A stretch of 58,642 nucleotides of DNA from CAZPUI01 sp964415525. GTDB lineage: Bacteria > Acidobacteriota > Holophagae > Holophagales > Holophagaceae. The notes under the pieces were generated by a model, which worked only from the letters and a program-made list of their open reading frames with translations, was not told the DNA's origin and ran no database searches. The position numbers were made by a program, and so were the translations under genes. Where the stretch lies: assembly GCA_964415525.1 (NCBI GenBank), contig CAYQAS010000011.1:1-58642 (forward strand), given 5' to 3'. This document shows, in pieces, positions 55,565-58,642 of the stretch (its first letter is position 1; every line of letters begins with the position of its first letter).

Positions 55565-56074
55565 GTGAGCCCAGCCGATGCCTTTCCACTCGTCCTCCAA
55601 CGTGATGTGGACATCCCCCTTGAGGCCGTCTGGCGCGCTTGGACAGATCCCAGCTGGATCACGCGCTGGTTCACGCCGGCCCCGTGGAAAACGCCCCACT
55701 GTGAACTTGACCTCCGGCCGGGGGGGCGTTTCTTCACCGTGATGCAGTCTCCCGAAGGGGAAGACTTCCCCCAGGAAGGCTGCTTCCTGGAGGTGCAAAC
55801 CCCGACGCGCCTGGTGTGGACTTCGGCCCTAAGGGCGGGCTACGCTCCGGCTCCTCCCGACGCGTTCCCCGCCATCACCGTCGTCATCAGCCTGGAGCCG
55901 GTGGAAGGCGGCACCCGCTACGTCGCCACCGTGCTGCATGCAAGCGCCGAGGACCGGGAGAAGCACGCGGCCATGAACTTCCACGAGGGCTGGGGCGCTG
56001 CCCTGGACCAGCTGGTGGTCGCGGTGAAGGAGCATGGCGCCATCAGCGCTGCACCGTCCTTCCCGGAGGCCTGA
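55565..56074 (+). CDS. SRPBCC/START-like protein (AHSA1 family)
   Basis: A 169-residue protein starting at GTG 55565, with GGAG eight bases upstream. The AHSA1 pattern is clear: VLQRDVDIPLEAVWRAWTDP, ITRWFTPAPW, the ELDLRPGGRFFTVMQSP strands and a C-terminal helix NFHEGWGAALDQLVVAVK. The family binds hydrophobic ligands or acts in stress responses; no specific ligand is predictable. It lies after the glnS repeat and has no operon partner. Confidence 0.88.
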   Translation: MSPADAFPLVLQRDVDIPLEAVWRAWTDPSWITRWFTPAPWKTPHCELDLRPGGRFFTVMQSPEGEDFPQEGCFLEVQTPTRLVWTSALRAGYAPAPPDAFPAITVVISLEPVEGGTRYVATVLHASAEDREKHAAMNFHEGWGAALDQLVVAVKEHGAISAAPSFPEA

Positions 56075-56538
56075 CCTCACGCAAGGCCCTTGTGCACGAG
56101 ATCGCAGCAGCCATACGCCAGCCACCCATGGGCCCGTCGTGGAACGCCTCCCGGTCTTGGATGCCCCTGCGGGCACCTCACCCAGTTGCACCAAGCCGAA
56201 CAGAGGCGGCGTCTTCGGGTGACGCATCCGGCAGGTGGGCACCGGCTTCTTACTGGCCTCCAGGGCAGTGTTCACCTGGGTGCGGAGTTGCGGCAGCGTG
56301 CGGCTCGCATGAGGACTCCAGCGTGGGGAAGGGCCCCGACCGTAGCGCCCCACGAAGCCTCGCCAATCGAGGCATCAACCCGAATCTCCCGCACGCTCGG
56401 CGTTCCCGTAAGATGGTGGTTCATATGCCTTGTTCGTCCTGGGGGAGGCCCCAGCCGATCCAAGGCCCCGGGAGCCAGAGGCTCCCGACTCCCCGTTGGC
56501 AACGACTCCCCTCGTTCCGTCAGGCCAGGACGATCCCT
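56075..56538. other. Intergenic stretch, possibly decayed coding DNA
   Basis: About 460 bases without a convincing gene. Open minus-strand frames here (56272-56544 and 55829-56353) have no ribosome-binding site, and I recognise no family in either. A perfect 7-bp hairpin GGGAGCC/GGCTCCC with a three-base loop lies at 56470-56486. It could be decayed coding sequence or plain spacer. Confidence 0.35.
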
Positions 56539-56658
56539 ATGCACCTTTTCTTCCTCGGACTCGCCCTCATCGTCCCCATCCTGCTCACCGGCTATCTAGC
56601 CGAACGGCGGCGCACCCCTCAGTGGGGCACGCACCCGGATTGCTCCAAACGGCCCTAA
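56539..56658 (+). CDS. Possible 39-residue single-span membrane protein
   Basis: The ATG is preceded by AGGA. The product is one hydrophobic segment (MHLFFLGLALIVPILLTGYL) followed by a short basic, hydrophilic tail (AERRRTPQWGTHPDCSKRP). Its size and layout fit a small membrane protein, but the evidence is limited to composition and the start context. Confidence 0.4.
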   Translation: MHLFFLGLALIVPILLTGYLAERRRTPQWGTHPDCSKRP

Positions 56659-56673
56659 AGGCGCACCTACGGC

Positions 56674-57042
56674 TCAGATAATCGTGGCGCCCCGGGGATC
56701 CCAGAGAATCGAAAGACTCCGGACGAGCCCCTCGGGCGTGAAGCCCAGGCGCCAGATGCCCTCCACCATGCCTTCCCGCGGGGGAGCCAAGTCAATCTCC
56801 ACCAGCACCGCCACTTCGGGCCAGATTCCGAACACCTTCAAAGGCCGATGCCGAAGGAGCCCCAGATCCCGGTGGGCGCTGCGAAAGATCCCTTTGTAGG
56901 AAGCGACCCCCTCCACCTCCCGCCCGAACACGCTCCCGAAATACCGCACGTCACGGTGGATGAGGGCCAAGTGGGCAGCCTCATCCCCGCGATCATGTGT
57001 CTCGAAAAAGGCCCTGATTCGATCGAGCTGCTGCCGTTCCAT
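56674..57042 (-). CDS. SnoaL/NTF2-like protein
   Basis: A 122-residue protein. An N-terminal helix (QLDRIRAFFETHDRGDEAAHLALIH) is followed by VRYFGSVFGREVEGVASYKG and strands VAVLVEIDLAPP and VEGIWRLGFTPEGLVRSLSI, the usual SnoaL-like polyketide-cyclase/NTF2 order. A TATCCT hexamer lies about 20 bases before the ATG and could be its -10. No catalytic function is assigned. It follows the M28 peptidase gene on the same strand with a 37-base gap. Confidence 0.72.
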   Translation of the reverse strand: MERQQLDRIRAFFETHDRGDEAAHLALIHRDVRYFGSVFGREVEGVASYKGIFRSAHRDLGLLRHRPLKVFGIWPEVAVLVEIDLAPPREGMVEGIWRLGFTPEGLVRSLSILWDPRGATII

Positions 57043-57079
57043 GCCTCATCCGGGGTTTGCGGCAGGATAGCAGCGTCCG

Positions 57080-58639
57080 TCATCGGGATGTCAGAAGCCG
57101 GGGCCGCCCCTTGGCATTGGCCACGCGGCGCCCCAGTTCCAGGATGAACTGGCTGTGCTGCACCATCCCCCGCAGGTCCCAGTTCGGGTCGTAGCGGTCG
57201 CTGCCTTGGTGATACCGGCTCAACAGGAGGCGCGCCTTGGTGCGACTCGCTTCAGGATCGTGGATGTAGTCCCGCTGTCCCGCCAGAGAGAAGCCCGGGC
57301 TCACTGCGGGAATGCCCGCCTCGAAGAAGGGAGCGTGATCGGAGCGGAAGAAGAGCCCCTGCGTGTCGACCTCGCCTTCCATCGGCTTCAGGCCCAGGGC
57401 CTTTCCCACGATCCTGGCGTCCTGCAGCAGCGTGCTGCGCTCGCCCCCCAGAAATTCGATGTCTCGGCTCGGACCGACCCAGTTGAGGCTCTCGAAGTTG
57501 AGGGCCGCCACGGTGCGATCCAGCGGCCATAGCGGCTGCCGCGTGTAGGCGCGAGCGCCCAGCAGGCCCTGCTCCTCACCACAGGGAAAGAAGATGATCT
57601 GGCTGCGCCGCGTGGGGTGGGCGACGCTCACCTGCGCGAGGGACAACAGGGCGCCCATCGCGCTGCCGTTGTCGATGGCACCGGGATAGATGCGGCCTTC
57701 CTGGATGCCCAGGTGGTCCCAGTGCGCGCTGTAGAGCACGGCTTCCTTGGCCAGCACGGGATCGGTGCCGGGGATCACCCCCGCCACGTTGAACTGGGGA
57801 AAGTTCCGGATGGTGCTGACGACCTTCGCGCCGGCCTGGAGGTCCAGCGACACGGGTCGGAAGTCTTTGCGCTCCGCCGCCGCCTGCAGCGCCGCCAGAT
57901 CCTGACCGCCCGCCTCAAAGAGCTTCACGGCGAAACCCGCACTGACCCAGCCCTGGAAGGGCGTGCCAGGCGTCGTGCCCACCGCCCGAAACTTCTCCCC
58001 GTCGTAGCCGTTGCGCACCACGGACCAGTCGTAGGCCGCGCCTTCGGTGTCGTGGATGATCAGCACCCCCGCGGCGCCGCGCCGGGCCGCCTCGTCGTAC
58101 TTGTAGGTCCAGCGGCCGTAGCGCGTGAGGCCCTTGCCATCGAAGCGCGCGGGTTCTGCTGCGGTGGGCTTGGGATCGTTGATGAGCATCACCAGGAGCT
58201 TGCCCTTGCAGTCCACGCCCTTGTAATCGTCCCAACCGCGCTCCGGAGCCGAGATCCCGTAGCCCACGAAAAGCACCGGCGCTTCGAAGGACTCGTCCGG
58301 CCGGAAGCTACCGCTGCCCCCCACCACATCCTCGAACCACACAGGCCGCAGGACACTTTTCGGCCCATTAAAGGCGAGGCCGCTCTCCTTGGTGCGGAGC
58401 TTGGCACCCTGGACCTCCACCCGCTGCAGGTAGCTATCGCCGTTGAGGGGCTTCACCCCGAGGGCCTGGAGTTGGGCCGCGAGGTATTTCGCCGCCAGAT
58501 CACCACCCCGCTGCCCCGTGCCGCGACCCTCCAGCAGATCGTCCGACAGGAAGGCCATGTGGGCGCGGATGGGCGCCTCGAGGATCTTCGGCCCCTCGGC
58601 GGCGAGCAGCGTGCAGGCGAGCAGGGCGAAAGGGCGCAT
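57080..58639 (-). CDS. M28-family zinc peptidase with PA domain
   Basis: A 519-residue exported protein starting at the window edge (ATG 58639; signal peptide RPFALLACTLLAAEG). A protease-associated domain lies at about 125-240. The peptidase core shows the family's metal ligands: His and Asp in SAHWDHLG, the bridging Asp in PGAIDNGSAMG, Glu-Glu in FPCGEEQGLLGA and His in FRSDHAPFF. The third ligand region reads LNFES where many members have LNxDM, a conservative change. It probably acts as a periplasmic or secreted aminopeptidase. The upstream flank is outside the window. Confidence 0.92.
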   Translation of the reverse strand: MRPFALLACTLLAAEGPKILEAPIRAHMAFLSDDLLEGRGTGQRGGDLAAKYLAAQLQALGVKPLNGDSYLQRVEVQGAKLRTKESGLAFNGPKSVLRPVWFEDVVGGSGSFRPDESFEAPVLFVGYGISAPERGWDDYKGVDCKGKLLVMLINDPKPTAAEPARFDGKGLTRYGRWTYKYDEAARRGAAGVLIIHDTEGAAYDWSVVRNGYDGEKFRAVGTTPGTPFQGWVSAGFAVKLFEAGGQDLAALQAAAERKDFRPVSLDLQAGAKVVSTIRNFPQFNVAGVIPGTDPVLAKEAVLYSAHWDHLGIQEGRIYPGAIDNGSAMGALLSLAQVSVAHPTRRSQIIFFPCGEEQGLLGARAYTRQPLWPLDRTVAALNFESLNWVGPSRDIEFLGGERSTLLQDARIVGKALGLKPMEGEVDTQGLFFRSDHAPFFEAGIPAVSPGFSLAGQRDYIHDPEASRTKARLLLSRYHQGSDRYDPNWDLRGMVQHSQFILELGRRVANAKGRPRLLTSR

Positions 58640-58642
58640 GGA

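Overview
The window is about 58.6 kb of very GC-rich bacterial chromosome. It carries core housekeeping genes (nusB, tRNA-Thr, murJ, dnaX, rpsU, mutS2, miaA, ilvB, purF, glnS) mixed with many secreted proteins of unknown function and several hybrid histidine kinases. The general style (tail-anchored Ser/Thr kinase, malate:quinone oxidoreductase, MutS2, glutaminyl-tRNA synthetase, Gram-negative secretin and MacA/MacB-type parts) points to a Gram-negative environmental bacterium. My best guess is Acidobacteriota of the Holophagae type (Geothrix/Holophaga-like). That placement rests on recalled family resemblance, not on a search.

Layout. 1-2.3 kb: the 3' part of nusB, tRNA-Thr(UGU) and an nfeD-slipin operon. 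2.6-9.6 kb: secreted unknown proteins, a glycosidase-like protein, an aldehyde dehydrogenase, and a papain-like peptidase paired with a second secreted protein. 9.7-13.5 kb: a 128-bp tandem repeat leading into murJ-dnaX, then moaD. 13.6-21.1 kb: a coiled-coil protein, a Ser/Thr kinase with a degenerate receiver, rpsU, an orphan secretin and a 927-residue exported protein. 21.4-25.9 kb: mutS2, miaA with a tandem repeat at its 5' end, and a pair of small paralogous secreted proteins. 26-34 kb: ilvB with a possible coupled leader ORF, marC, a two-gene molybdopterin oxidoreductase (catalytic subunit plus a fused ferredoxin/membrane anchor), and mqo. 34-42 kb: purF, a HAD phosphatase, and an operon of thioredoxin lipoprotein, degenerate hybrid kinase and SEL1/thioredoxin-like membrane protein, then a sulfurtransferase. 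42-53 kb: a hybrid kinase, a Yip1-MacA-MacB-type operon, an HtrA protease, a pseudogene with one in-frame stop, and a 1300-residue sensor kinase with a periplasmic substrate-binding sensor. 53-58.6 kb: glnS, small START and SnoaL-type proteins, and an M28 peptidase.

The most distinctive feature is a set of GC-rich hairpin clusters. Six occur in this window and four are tandemly repeated, with periods of 128, 66, 103 and 237 bp. They touch coding sequence repeatedly. One pair lies directly upstream of murJ and miaA and shares its ends and the start-codon context. One is read in frame inside the ferredoxin subunit. One supplies the last residues of GlnS, and one supplies the stop-codon regions of two convergent genes. 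A second theme is apparent leaderless starts: a -10-like TANACT followed by exactly six bases and ATG, with no Shine-Dalgarno, at murJ, miaA and a HAD phosphatase gene.
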